Source of the DNA: DAIQNV01 sp038748775
GTDB lineage: Bacteria; Planctomycetota; Phycisphaerae; Phycisphaerales; UBA1924
Assembly (NCBI GenBank): GCA_038748775.1
Contig: JBCDIT010000009.1
Location: 124,001-188,000, forward strand
DNA: 64,000 bases
Reading direction: 5' to 3'
Below the pieces are notes generated by a model. That model worked only from the letters and a program-made list of their open reading frames with translations, was not told where the DNA came from and did no database searches. Below, one piece after another: positions 36,451 to 46,061 of this stretch (position 1 is the first letter of the stretch; every line of letters begins with the position of its first letter). Position numbers and translations under genes: made by a program.

Positions 36451-37853
36451 GCGAACTCGATCCCCAAGCCGATCAGCCTCAGCAAAACGAGGCGGTCACA
36501 CCCGAGCGGGCCGCTTCGGTCCAGCTCCGCGCAGGCGGCGCCGAGGGCGATTCGTCGCTTATGGACCCCGCCAACCAGTCGCTCGCCGACGCGTTGCGCA
36601 TCACGTTCCGGGGCCTCCAACTCGTCATGATTCTGTTGGGCGCAGCCTTCGTCGTCAGCGGGTTCACCACTGTCGAACTGGCCGAGCGAGGCGTGAGCGT
36701 CTTTCTCGGCAAGCCCCGGGCCACCGAGCTCGAGTCGGGCCTGCACGTCACGGCGCCGTATCCCTTCGGCGAACTCATCAAAGTCCCGACGGGCAACGTT
36801 CAGATCGATTTCGCCGCTTCGTTCTGGCCCAACTTTCTCGCAGACAACAAGAACGACGAAACGCCCGGTCGCGACCGAGAGCTCGTCCCGGGTGAAGACG
36901 GTTCGCTGATTACCGCCGACCTCAACATCGCCCATGCGCAGTGGCAGCTCACCTACCGACGCGATCGCGTCGGCGACTACATCGGCCGGCTCCTCGACGG
37001 TGAAGAGCAGCGGATCATCGAGGCCGCGTTCGAGCGGGCGGTCGTCCGGGCGGTAGCAGAAACCACGATCGACGAGCTCCTCAAGCCGGAGGCGGCTTCG
37101 GGAGCGCTCGCGGAACGCGTTCAGCGCGAGACCCAGGCGTTGCTCGATCGCATCGCTGGGTACGACGACGAGGGACAGCCGCAGGGCATCGGCATCAGCA
37201 TCGAATCGGTCCTGCTCCGTCGAAAGAGCCCGCCCGGGCGGCTCATCGAGCAGTTCGCCGCCGTGACATCGGCCCGCACCGACGCCCAGCGTGCCCGCAC
37301 CGACGCGGAAGCGGCGAGAGCGGAGATCCTCAACGGGGTCGCCGGTCTCGCGGCGTCCGATCTTCTCGGCGCGATCAATCGCTACGAAGCGGCGATCGAA
37401 ACCGAAGACCGCACCGCGGCGACCACGATCTTGGCTGAGATCGACGGGATATTCGATGGCGAGTCTTCACAGGGAACGCTCGTCTCGGGTGACGTCGCAG
37501 GCGTTCTCGCAACCGCCGAGGCCGACCGGGCCGCGATCGTCAGCACCGCCCGGGGCGATCTCGCCATTTTCCTCGCGAAGCAGGCGTCGTTCGAGGCGAA
37601 CCCGAGCGTTATGGTGGCCCGCGACTGGGCCGAGTCGTACTCGATATTCCTCGCCAAACCGTTCGTCCAGGCGATGAGGCTCCCGACCGGTGTGTCGCCC
37701 TACGTGGTGATCAACGAGGATCCGGACATCATCAAGGAGATGGACGAGAAGATCAAGGAAGCCGAGGCCGTCGCGGCTTTCGAGGAACGAGACCGGGCGA
37801 GGCGCCTCGATCGTTTCCGCACCGAGCGCGGCATCATCCGCGACGAGGAGTGA
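36447..37853 (+). CDS. SPFH/band-7 protein (divergent HflK-like)
   Basis: A 468-residue SPFH protein with a Gln/Pro-rich cytoplasmic N-terminus, one transmembrane helix (about 56-76), the band-7 entry 'VELAERGVSVFLGKP' and 'ESGLHVTAPYPFGEL', then helical segments with several Ala/Glu/Arg heptads (about 275-400). It is more divergent than the other two. The start is TTG 36447, overlapping the previous stop. A G-rich run just upstream may serve as Shine-Dalgarno. The third of three consecutive SPFH genes; three different members suggest a hetero-oligomeric ring. The ABC ATPase follows after 7 bases. Confidence 0.8.
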   Translation: MSELDPQADQPQQNEAVTPERAASVQLRAGGAEGDSSLMDPANQSLADALRITFRGLQLVMILLGAAFVVSGFTTVELAERGVSVFLGKPRATELESGLHVTAPYPFGELIKVPTGNVQIDFAASFWPNFLADNKNDETPGRDRELVPGEDGSLITADLNIAHAQWQLTYRRDRVGDYIGRLLDGEEQRIIEAAFERAVVRAVAETTIDELLKPEAASGALAERVQRETQALLDRIAGYDDEGQPQGIGISIESVLLRRKSPPGRLIEQFAAVTSARTDAQRARTDAEAARAEILNGVAGLAASDLLGAINRYEAAIETEDRTAATTILAEIDGIFDGESSQGTLVSGDVAGVLATAEADRAAIVSTARGDLAIFLAKQASFEANPSVMVARDWAESYSIFLAKPFVQAMRLPTGVSPYVVINEDPDIIKEMDEKIKEAEAVAAFEERDRARRLDRFRTERGIIRDEE

Positions 37854-37860
37854 TCGGCGC

Positions 37861-39162
37861 ATGACGCAGGCGACCACCAGCGCGGCCACAGGCCCGGCCC
37901 GGGCGAGCGGGGAAAGGCCCGTCATCGCGTGCCAAGAGCTCACCAAGGTCTTCAAAGACTTTTGGATGCGGGACCGCGCTCGCGCGGTCGACCGGCTCAG
38001 CATGCAGGTCATGCCCAAAGAGATCTTCGGGCTTCTGGGGCCCAACGGTTCGGGCAAGAGCACCACGATCAAGATGATCCTGGGTCTGCTCCGTCCCACC
38101 TCGGGCCGGGTGGTGGTGTTCGGGAAGGCGCCCAACGACGTCAAGACGAAGAAGCGCATCGGCTACCTGCCCGAAGAGAGCTACCTCTACGGATTCCTCA
38201 ACGCCCAAGAGACGCTTGACTACTACGGGAAGCTCTTCAAGCTCGATCCCCGCACCCGATCACGCCGCATCGATGAGCTGCTCGACATGGTCGGGCTCAC
38301 GCATGCGGCCCACCGGCCCGTCCGTGAATACTCCAAGGGCATGCAACGCCGCATCGGGCTCGCCCAGGCGCTGATCAACGATCCAGATCTGCTCATCCTG
38401 GACGAGCCGACGACCGGTCTCGACCCGATCGGCACCCGCCAGGTTAAAGACCTGATCATCGAGCTCGGGCGCCGCGGCAAGACCGTCATCCTCTCGAGCC
38501 ACTTGCTCAGCGACGTTGAGGATGTCGTCGATCGCATGGTCATCCTCTACGGCGGGAAGACACGCGGTGAGGGCACGACTGGCGAACTCCTGGAGAGTCA
38601 GCAACGCACCACGATCGAGACCGATGATCTCGACGAGGACACCCTTGCCGAGATCGACCGCGTCATCCGCGAGCGAACCCAGGGCGAGAAGTCGGTCCGT
38701 CGCGTCTCTAGGCCCCGCCAGAAGCTCGAGGAGCTCTTCCTCGACATAGTGAAAAAGGCACAGGCCGAGAAAGCCTCGACCTCCGGTGCGCTCCACGGCG
38801 GTCAAACAGCCGAGTTTCTCCGCTCTGAAGAAGGCGACGACGACGGAGCCGGTGAAGCGCTCATCGAATCGCTCGTCTCGGCCGAGCCGGAAAGCCCCGC
38901 CGACGGCGAACTGGCGCCGATGGCGGTCGAAGGCGAGAGTCCGCCGAGCGATGAACAGCACACCGAGAACGTCATCGATTCGCTCATGGGCGGCTCCGAT
39001 CAACCGGAACCCGAGTCGTACGCGATCGATCAATCTCCGGCCCAGGCCGGCGACCATCCCGTGCCCGCCCCCGAGCAACCGGGGAAAGAAGACGTCGACC
39101 TGGGCGTCATCGGATCGCTCGTCGACAGCCCGTCGGACGACGACAAGGACCGTGACAAATGA
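37861..39162 (+). CDS. ABC transporter ATP-binding protein with long acidic tail
   Basis: A 433-residue ABC ATPase of the ABC-2 exporter class. Walker A is GPNGSGKST, the signature is YSKGMQRRIGLAQ, Walker B is LLILDEPTTGLDP, and the switch His is in SSHLLSDVED. The usual domain ends near residue 300. The remaining 130 residues are acidic, Ser/Pro-rich and probably disordered. They contain three short repeats (IESLVS, IDSLMG, IGSLVD). AGGAG at 37847-37851, inside the preceding gene's end, is 9 bases from ATG 37861. Its stop overlaps the permease start as ATGA, so the two subunits are made together. Confidence 0.92.
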   Translation: MTQATTSAATGPARASGERPVIACQELTKVFKDFWMRDRARAVDRLSMQVMPKEIFGLLGPNGSGKSTTIKMILGLLRPTSGRVVVFGKAPNDVKTKKRIGYLPEESYLYGFLNAQETLDYYGKLFKLDPRTRSRRIDELLDMVGLTHAAHRPVREYSKGMQRRIGLAQALINDPDLLILDEPTTGLDPIGTRQVKDLIIELGRRGKTVILSSHLLSDVEDVVDRMVILYGGKTRGEGTTGELLESQQRTTIETDDLDEDTLAEIDRVIRERTQGEKSVRRVSRPRQKLEELFLDIVKKAQAEKASTSGALHGGQTAEFLRSEEGDDDGAGEALIESLVSAEPESPADGELAPMAVEGESPPSDEQHTENVIDSLMGGSDQPEPESYAIDQSPAQAGDHPVPAPEQPGKEDVDLGVIGSLVDSPSDDDKDRDK

Positions 39163-41087
39163 CCCTCGGTGAGCGTTGGCGGGCACTCGATCGGGCCCAG
39201 CACACACGCATGTTCAAGGTCGTCGCGTCGGCACTGGTGCTCCTCGCGGCGTTGCTCGGCTACGGCGGGTACTTCGTCGCTGTGACCAGTTCCCAGAGCG
39301 ACCCTGAGCAGATCCTCATCGATCGGCTCGGAGTCGATCCCGAGCAGGCGGCCGGCGACCCGAGGCTCGAGTTGCTGGCGGGGGTTATCTCGGGCTCCAG
39401 TGATCTGACCGCCGTGGGCGTTGCGACCGCGGTCGGTGCGGGCGTCGCGCTTGTGGTGATCTGGCTCGGTCTCGGTTTGACCTATCTTGGGTTGCTCGTC
39501 ACGGCGAGCGTCATCGCCGGCCCGCTCTGGTTCTTCCCACAGACCGAGTTCTTCGGCCGGCTCTTGCTCGGGCTCGTTGCGCTTACAGCGTCGTTTACGG
39601 CGCTGACCCAGGGGCTCCGAACCCTGCTCAGCGGATCGACGGGGCTCTTCGCGGTCGCGAGGAACGTGCTCGCCGAAGCCGTCCGCATGAACGTCAGTCT
39701 TGTGTTCATCGTGCTGCTCATCGTGGGATTGGCGGCTCTGCCCGGGTTGCTCGACGCCGACCAGCCGCTCCGCTACCGGGTGCAGTCGTTCCTGCAATGG
39801 GGAACGGGCTTCAGCTACTGGGTGCTGGGCATCCTGATCGTGCTCTTCGGCACCGCGACCGTGACCTTTGAGCAACGCGACAAGATCATCTGGCAAACGA
39901 TGACCAAGCCCATCGCGTCGTGGCAGTACGTCCTCGGTAAATGGCTCGGGGTCGCCGGGCTCTCGGCCGTTCTGCTCGCCGTGTGCGCCAGCGGCATCTT
40001 CCTGTTCACCGAGTACCTGCGCCGGCAGCCGGCCGTGGGCGAGACGGCGGCCTACGTCGCTCGCGACGGCGACATCACCGAAGACAGGCTGATCCTTGAG
40101 ACTCAGGTCTTGACCGCGCGGTCCGGTGCTCCGCTTCACATCCCGGACGAACTCGCACCCGATGGCGAAGTGGTCGCCGACGCGATCCAGCAACGGGTCG
40201 ATCGGATCCGTCTGAGCGACCAGGGGTTCCAACCCACGTCGGCCGACATCGCAGGGCTTCAGGGCGAGATCTACGACGAGCTGATCACCGCGTACCGATC
40301 GCTCGATCCGGGCGTCGACCGCAGGTACGAGTTCCGGGGTCTTTCTCAGGCCAAAGAACGCAACGCGCCCATCACCCTGCGGTACCGCATCGACGCAGAA
40401 GGGAACCGGCCCGACCGCATCTACACAATGTCGTTCGTCTTGCCCGATGGACGGGTGCTGATCCGCGAGACCGGGCTCGGGTTCATCCACAACATCACGC
40501 TCGCGCCCCAGTACATCAACGACGACGGGGTGCTTGCGGTCGATGTCATCAACGGGGAACTCGTCCAGCAGCCCAACGGGGCCATCCTGATCCAGCCGAA
40601 CTCGTTCGCCGTCACGATCCCCTCTGAGGGGTTCGACGTCACGTTCGAGGTGGGCTCGTTCCAGATCAACTATCTCAGGGCGATCGCCGTGCTGTGGGCG
40701 AAGCTCGCGTTCATCGCGATGGTCGCCGTGTGGTCGGCCACGTTCCTGAGCTTCCCGGTGGCCGCGATGGTGACCGGCGGGGTCTTTATCCTCGCCGAGG
40801 GCGCCGGCTGGCTGGGCAACGCAGCCGACCTATACGGCTATACCGACACGACCGGGAACTTCCTGCCCCACAGGGCCGTGACAACCTCGGTCTCCATGGT
40901 CGTCTCCGGCGTCTTCGGTCCTTATACCGATCTCAAGCCGATCAACCACATCGTCGACGGGCTACGGCTCCCGTTCCGGCTGATGGCCAGCGGTCTGGGG
41001 GTTCTGCTGGTCCTCACGGTCGGATTCTTCGGGCTTGCGTGGCTGACCTTCAGGCAGCGCGAACTCGCGACCTATTCGGGGCAGTAA
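39159..41087 (+). CDS. ABC-2-type transporter permease with large extracytoplasmic domain
   Basis: A 642-residue permease. Helices lie near 21-41, 87-107, 108-126, 133-150, 180-198, 216-236 and 261-284. An extracytoplasmic beta-rich domain of about 225 residues (290-515) follows, then helices near 516-560 and 610-632. The cytoplasmic loop VTFEQRDKIIWQTMTKPI-(x)n-VLGKWLGV matches the ABC-2 coupling region and resembles the lone permease at 31480. ATG 39159 overlaps the ATPase stop. Transported substrate is unknown. A small GGGGC/GCCCC hairpin lies in the 42-base gap before the next gene, which keeps its own Shine-Dalgarno. Confidence 0.85.
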   Translation: MTLGERWRALDRAQHTRMFKVVASALVLLAALLGYGGYFVAVTSSQSDPEQILIDRLGVDPEQAAGDPRLELLAGVISGSSDLTAVGVATAVGAGVALVVIWLGLGLTYLGLLVTASVIAGPLWFFPQTEFFGRLLLGLVALTASFTALTQGLRTLLSGSTGLFAVARNVLAEAVRMNVSLVFIVLLIVGLAALPGLLDADQPLRYRVQSFLQWGTGFSYWVLGILIVLFGTATVTFEQRDKIIWQTMTKPIASWQYVLGKWLGVAGLSAVLLAVCASGIFLFTEYLRRQPAVGETAAYVARDGDITEDRLILETQVLTARSGAPLHIPDELAPDGEVVADAIQQRVDRIRLSDQGFQPTSADIAGLQGEIYDELITAYRSLDPGVDRRYEFRGLSQAKERNAPITLRYRIDAEGNRPDRIYTMSFVLPDGRVLIRETGLGFIHNITLAPQYINDDGVLAVDVINGELVQQPNGAILIQPNSFAVTIPSEGFDVTFEVGSFQINYLRAIAVLWAKLAFIAMVAVWSATFLSFPVAAMVTGGVFILAEGAGWLGNAADLYGYTDTTGNFLPHRAVTTSVSMVVSGVFGPYTDLKPINHIVDGLRLPFRLMASGLGVLLVLTVGFFGLAWLTFRQRELATYSGQ

Positions 41088-41129
41088 GCGCCGTGGGGCC
41101 GGTGCCCCGGAACGAAACGAGGTTTTCCG

Positions 41130-43088
41130 ATGAACGCAACGACACGGAATCGGGCGATCGCGGGCGGCGGACTCTTGGTGTGCTTGGCGGTCTCGGCCGC
41201 GCTCAGCGGGATCATCGCCTCCTCGGTCGGGCGAAACGAGCTCGGCTACGCGGAGACCGCAACCTCGTCGGACCCGCCCGAGGTGGCGGCGGGCATCGCG
41301 ATGGGGGCCTTCCGAGGGCTGTTCGTCAACTTCCTCTGGATCCGTGCGAACGACCTCAAGCAAGAAGGCAAATTCCACGAGTCGGTTGAGCTCGCGAAGG
41401 CGATCACCAAGCTGCAGCCTCGGTTCCCTCGCGTGTGGGCGTTCCATGCCTGGAATCTCGCGTACAACATCTCGGTCGCGACCCAGACCCCGGAAGAGCG
41501 GTACAACTGGGTGATGGCGGGCATCAACCTCTTACGCGAAGAGGGAATCCCGGCAAACCCCAACGACCTCACGCTGCACCGCGAACTCGCCTGGATCTAC
41601 CTTCACAAGATCGGCGGGTACACCGACGATTCCAACCAGTACTACCGGCGCAAGGTGGCCCAGGAGTGGACCTCCATCTTGGGCGAGCCGCCGCGTCCCT
41701 CGGGCGATCGCGTCGATGTCATCCAGAGCTACGTCGATTGGCTTCAACCGATCGTCGACGCCCCCGAGACGCTCGACGAACTGATCGAAGCCGACCCCGC
41801 CGTCGCGGCGTTGGTCGAGCGGATCGAGACCGAGGTCGACGTCTCGCTCGACAAGGACCTGCTCCGTCTCTTTACGTTCCACGACAAGCTCCAACACTCG
41901 GTGATGCGCGACGAGTTCGCCAAGCGCTTCAACGATCGTGCGATCGCGATGGACGGGATGGTCGTCGATGAGACCAAGGCCGCCGCGTGGGCCTCTCTGC
42001 TGGCGCAGATCCGGAAGCGCACCCTTATCGACGACTTCAACATGAGCCCGCTGCTCATGATCCGATACACCAAGAAGTTCGGCCCGCTCGACTGGCGCCA
42101 CCCAGGGGCCCACTCGGTCTACTGGTCGCACCGGGGGGTCGAGCGAGCGCTCACGCGCTACACCGACTTGAACGAGAAAAACTTCGACTTCACGAACGCC
42201 GACCGCATCACCATGCAGGCCATCCAGTCGCTCTGGAGAAGCGGCGACATCTACTTCAACTACATCGACTTCGCCGCCGGCCTCCGGGGGTACTTCCAGG
42301 GCGTCCCAAACCCCTACTTCGTGCAGGCATACGGGGACATGGCCCAGGAAGTCGAAGACCGCGGCGGTATCTTCCAGTCCGATCAACGCGTCCACCGTTC
42401 GTATGCCGCCGGCTACGAGAACTTCTTGACCGACGCCGTGATCTTCTTCTACCGGAGGGGTCAACTCGACCGAGCCGAGTACTGGTATCGCGAGGCTCGA
42501 ACCTTCGAAAACCTGAACATGAACAACCAGTCGATCCGGATCGAGAACTTCTCGAAGACGCTCGATGACTTCGTTAAGGCAAACCTGTACGACCGCCTCT
42601 CGTCGCCCAACGTCGCCATCCAAGAGGTCTACGGCAGCCTGCAGGGCGCGTACGCCAGCGCCCTCCAGGGCGAAACCGAGATCTTCCGGGGGCAGTTCGA
42701 GTACGCCAAGCAGGCCCACCTGTTCTTCATGCAGACCCAGTACCGCCAGGTCGTCGCCGACGGGGGCATCGCGGGCCGCATGGAGTTCATGGACACCGAT
42801 TTCCAGATGGTGGCCGGCGGGGCGCTCGCTAACATGATCGCCGCGCTGCCGCTCGAAGAAGCACAGGCTCTTTACTACAACACGCCGGTCGACGTGCAGC
42901 CGTTCGGCTACGACATCGCCAAGGCTCGGTTCGAAGACAACATCAACGTGCTCGCCGAAGCGGGGGAGTCGAAGGAGTTCGGGATTCTGTTCCCCGAGCC
43001 GCCTGACATGGAGCAGCACCGGATCGATATGGCGGCGCGCGAACGCCAACGCTCCGTTCGCGAACTCGAGAACATCAACCGCCAGTGA
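41130..43088 (+). CDS. membrane-anchored TPR-like protein of the SPFH/ABC block
   Basis: A 652-residue protein with one N-terminal helix (about 9-32), so probably anchored in the inner membrane with the rest outside. The remainder is helical. Residues about 75-110 and 415-470 look like TPR pairs, with many aromatic residues (for example RYTKKFGPLDWRHPGAHSVYW). No enzyme motif is recognised. ATG 41130 follows an ACGAGG Shine-Dalgarno. It is the last gene of the block, 42 bases after the permease, and overlaps the convergent purC end by 14 bases. A role as substrate-binding or assembly partner of the transporter is inference from position. Confidence 0.7.
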   Translation: MNATTRNRAIAGGGLLVCLAVSAALSGIIASSVGRNELGYAETATSSDPPEVAAGIAMGAFRGLFVNFLWIRANDLKQEGKFHESVELAKAITKLQPRFPRVWAFHAWNLAYNISVATQTPEERYNWVMAGINLLREEGIPANPNDLTLHRELAWIYLHKIGGYTDDSNQYYRRKVAQEWTSILGEPPRPSGDRVDVIQSYVDWLQPIVDAPETLDELIEADPAVAALVERIETEVDVSLDKDLLRLFTFHDKLQHSVMRDEFAKRFNDRAIAMDGMVVDETKAAAWASLLAQIRKRTLIDDFNMSPLLMIRYTKKFGPLDWRHPGAHSVYWSHRGVERALTRYTDLNEKNFDFTNADRITMQAIQSLWRSGDIYFNYIDFAAGLRGYFQGVPNPYFVQAYGDMAQEVEDRGGIFQSDQRVHRSYAAGYENFLTDAVIFFYRRGQLDRAEYWYREARTFENLNMNNQSIRIENFSKTLDDFVKANLYDRLSSPNVAIQEVYGSLQGAYASALQGETEIFRGQFEYAKQAHLFFMQTQYRQVVADGGIAGRMEFMDTDFQMVAGGALANMIAALPLEEAQALYYNTPVDVQPFGYDIAKARFEDNINVLAEAGESKEFGILFPEPPDMEQHRIDMAARERQRSVRELENINRQ

Positions 43089-44061
43089 GCATCGCCGACG
43101 CCTCGCGGTACCGGGCGAGGGTACCGTCGACCACTTCCGCGGGCAGCGCCGGGCCCGGAGCGGCCTTGTCCCACGCGCCGGAGGCGACCAGCCCCTCAAG
43201 GTACTCGCGAACGTACTGCTTATCGAAGCTCGGCTGCGTGTGGCCCGGCTCGTATCTATCGGCCGGCCAGAATCGACTGCTGTCCGGCGTGAGTGCTTCG
43301 TCGATCACGATCGGCTCCGCCCGTTCCCCGGGGACCGTCTCCGGGATCCCAAACTCAAATTTGGTGTCCGCGAGGATGATCCCGCGTTGCAAGGCGTACG
43401 CCGTAGCCCGCTCGTACATCGCGAGGCTCGCGTCTCTCAGCCGCTCGGCCGCACCTTCACCGGCGACATTGTCGATGAGTCGCACCGCGTCGTCGAAGCC
43501 GATGTTCTCGTCGTGCTCGCCCTGTTCGGCCTTGGTGGCAGGCGTGAACAAGGGCCTTGGAAGCTTCTCACACCGTCGAAGGCCAGCGGGGAGCCGGTGT
43601 CCGCACACCGAACCGCTCGCTTCGTAGTCACGCCATCCGCTGCCCTCGAGGTAGCCTCGCACCACAAATTCGACGGGCAGGACCCTGCACGACCGACCGA
43701 TCGTGACCCGTCCGGCCAGATCAGAGCGTTGGGTCGAGCCGCCCAGCCCGCTCTGCGGGACGTCACCAGCGTCGGTCGAGATCAGGTGGGTCGCCGCGAG
43801 CCCCTCCCGCTCGATCCACCGGAGCCAGAACGCGGCGATCGAGGTGAGCAGGCGTCCCTTGCCCGGGATCGGCGTTGGCATGACCACGTCGAACGCGCTG
43901 ATCCGGTCGCTGGCGACGACGAGGACGCGCCCACCCCGGGTGTCAGGGGGCAGGTCGTACACGTCGCGGACCTTGCCCTCCCGTCGGCCCCGGAGAGTCA
44001 AATCTGATCGGATCAGAGAGTTGCCTTGGCCGGGCACGTTGTGCACCGAGTTGGTCTCCAT
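43075..44061 (-). CDS. purC: phosphoribosylaminoimidazole-succinocarboxamide synthase
   Basis: SAICAR synthetase, which joins CAIR and aspartate with ATP in purine synthesis; 328 residues. Visible signatures are GKVRDVYDL, SDRISAFDVVMPTPIPGKG, the PVEFVVRGYLEGSGW block and 'LADTKFEFGI'. This is the longer class, shared with yeast Ade1-type enzymes. The start is ATG 44061 with AGGAGA about 9 bases upstream. The longer frame to 44439 runs antisense to the next gene and is rejected. The 3' end overlaps the convergent TPR-like gene by 14 bases. No other purine gene is nearby. Confidence 0.95.
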   Translation of the reverse strand: METNSVHNVPGQGNSLIRSDLTLRGRREGKVRDVYDLPPDTRGGRVLVVASDRISAFDVVMPTPIPGKGRLLTSIAAFWLRWIEREGLAATHLISTDAGDVPQSGLGGSTQRSDLAGRVTIGRSCRVLPVEFVVRGYLEGSGWRDYEASGSVCGHRLPAGLRRCEKLPRPLFTPATKAEQGEHDENIGFDDAVRLIDNVAGEGAAERLRDASLAMYERATAYALQRGIILADTKFEFGIPETVPGERAEPIVIDEALTPDSSRFWPADRYEPGHTQPSFDKQYVREYLEGLVASGAWDKAAPGPALPAEVVDGTLARYREASAMLTGG

Positions 44062-44184
44062 CGGGAATCGTCTCCTGGGCTCGTGGCCGACGCGCCCGAG
44101 AGAATGTACGCTGACTCGATGGAATTCGGGGGGCGGGCCCGGGAAGACCACGCCCCCGATACTCCAAGGAGATACGGTCAACGC

Positions 44185-46056
44185 ATGCTCAGCTTTCTCG
44201 TCTTTGAAGGCGACACGCCCGCGGAAGCGCTGACGCTCCGCCACGAATGCCTCGTCGGACCCGAGGAGGTCCCCGTCGCCGGGGACGTCTCTTTCGAACA
44301 GGGGCTCGCGCGGTGTGCCAAGACGAACTCCGACGCCGCGAGTTTGTCGCTCCAGGTCACCCTCGACGCCAAATCGCTCGCGTTGCTCGACGCCCATGCG
44401 ATCGGCGAGGACGCGCCCCTCGACGCCAACCAACTCCAAGAACGACTCAACGCCGACCGGGCCGAGCGGGCCCGGCTGTCTCCGGGCCGAGCCGCCGGTG
44501 AGGCGACACCCCAGCAGACCGCGGAAGCCAACGGGTTCAGCGCACTGAGCCCGCTGGGGGTGCTCACGCTCCGGACGTGTCTGCTGCCAGAACGCGAGCG
44601 GCCATACTTGCTCAGCCTTGAGCTAGCGCGGCACCGGCTCATGCTCTTCCTCAACAAACTCGAGGAATGGCAGCTCTTCGACCTGCCTCCCGACCACCCG
44701 ATTCTTGAGTTGTTCGAACAGGCGAGGCTGATCTTTACCGAGGCGCTCGTTGTGCAGCGCAACACCGACACCGATCCGGCGGGAGTGCCCGACGTGTCGC
44801 ACGGCTACTCACCCGAGGCCCATCGTCTCGCTACCAGGGCCCTCTGGCTCGCCGTCGAGGCGAGCGAGCGTTTGGCGATCGAACACGCCGCCCGCGACTT
44901 TGGGCCGAGGGTGTCGGGCCAGATCTACACCGAGTTGGTCGAGCGCACACCATCCGGTCACCCCGGGCGGGCCCGCGCGAACACACCTGTGCTCAGCCCC
45001 GACCGTCCGGGCATCGTGCTCCCGCAGCGTCCGGTGCTCGGCTCGGTGATCTCGCCGAGTTCGTTCAGCCCCGCGGCTCAGACCGTCGCCTCGCAAACAC
45101 TCGACTTTGTCCAGATGCCCATGCGTTGGATCGAGATGGAGCCGACCGAGGGGAAGTACTCGTTTAAGCGGACCGACCAGTGGATCGAGTGGGCGGTGCG
45201 CAAAGCGCGGCTCCCGGTCTTCGCCGGCCCGGTGATCGACTTCCGTTCCGCGTGCGTCCCCGAGTGGCTTTACATCTGGGAGAACGACTACGAGACGCTC
45301 CGCGAACTGGTCTACGAGCACCTCCGGAACCTTGTAACGAGGTATCGCCGGACGATTTCGCGTTGGACGGTGATGTCGGGCATCCACGTCAACGACAACT
45401 TCCATTTCAATTTTGACCAGATGATGGATCTCACGAGGGTGTGCGTCCAGGTAGGGCGCAAGCTCCATCCAACCGCGAAGATCTTCGTTGAGCTCAGCCA
45501 GCCTTGGGGCGAGTACTACACGCGCAACCGCAGGAGCCTGCCCCCAATCCTCTACGCGGAAATGGTGTCCCAGGCCGGCATAAGCGTCGACGGCTTTAGC
45601 GTCCGAGTTCAGATGGGCCAGCCCGAGCACGGGCAATCGGCCAGAGACCTCATGTCGTTCAGCGCCATGCTCGATCGCTACGCGGTGCTCGAGAAGCCGA
45701 TCGCGCTCACGATCGGTGTCCCCTCCGATACGCCCGAGTCGACCAACGCTCCGGAGCTCGCCGACCGCCAGCCTGGGTTCTGGCGGGGCGACTGGAGCCC
45801 CGAGCAGCAGGCCGACTGGGCGACAGCGGTGGCCGGGATCGCCCTCGCGAAGCCCTTCGTTCAGTCCGTCGCTTGGCACGAGCTCTACGACGTCCCTCAG
45901 CCGGCCGAGATGCCGCGCGGCGGGCTCATCGATGTTCAGGGGCAGCCAAAGCCGGCGGTCTCCAGGATGTCCGAGCTCCGAGACGCGCTCAAGAACTCCG
46001 CTGTTCCCCCGAGGCTCCGCGACGCGGCACTCCTCGATCGTGGCGGGCGTGGATAA
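44185..46056 (+). CDS. GH10 xylanase-like protein lacking catalytic glutamates
   Basis: A 623-residue protein. An N-terminal unknown region of about 300 residues starts MLSFLVFEGDTP. The C-terminal half resembles the GH10 TIM barrel: 'MPMRWIEMEPTEGKYSFKRTDQWIEWA' is the typical beta-2 segment, and 'HPTAKIFVE' matches a later strand. Where active enzymes have W-x-x-x-N-E (acid/base), this has RWTVMSGIHVND. The strand expected to carry the nucleophile reads IALTIGVPSD with no Glu. There is no signal peptide, unlike real xylanases. AAGGAG at 44166-44171 lies 13 bases before the ATG, rather far. TACGCT at 44107-44112 may be a -10. It is divergent from purC and followed closely by the ComEA-like gene. 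Confidence 0.65.
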   Translation: MLSFLVFEGDTPAEALTLRHECLVGPEEVPVAGDVSFEQGLARCAKTNSDAASLSLQVTLDAKSLALLDAHAIGEDAPLDANQLQERLNADRAERARLSPGRAAGEATPQQTAEANGFSALSPLGVLTLRTCLLPERERPYLLSLELARHRLMLFLNKLEEWQLFDLPPDHPILELFEQARLIFTEALVVQRNTDTDPAGVPDVSHGYSPEAHRLATRALWLAVEASERLAIEHAARDFGPRVSGQIYTELVERTPSGHPGRARANTPVLSPDRPGIVLPQRPVLGSVISPSSFSPAAQTVASQTLDFVQMPMRWIEMEPTEGKYSFKRTDQWIEWAVRKARLPVFAGPVIDFRSACVPEWLYIWENDYETLRELVYEHLRNLVTRYRRTISRWTVMSGIHVNDNFHFNFDQMMDLTRVCVQVGRKLHPTAKIFVELSQPWGEYYTRNRRSLPPILYAEMVSQAGISVDGFSVRVQMGQPEHGQSARDLMSFSAMLDRYAVLEKPIALTIGVPSDTPESTNAPELADRQPGFWRGDWSPEQQADWATAVAGIALAKPFVQSVAWHELYDVPQPAEMPRGGLIDVQGQPKPAVSRMSELRDALKNSAVPPRLRDAALLDRGGRG

Positions 46057-46061
46057 CGCCC

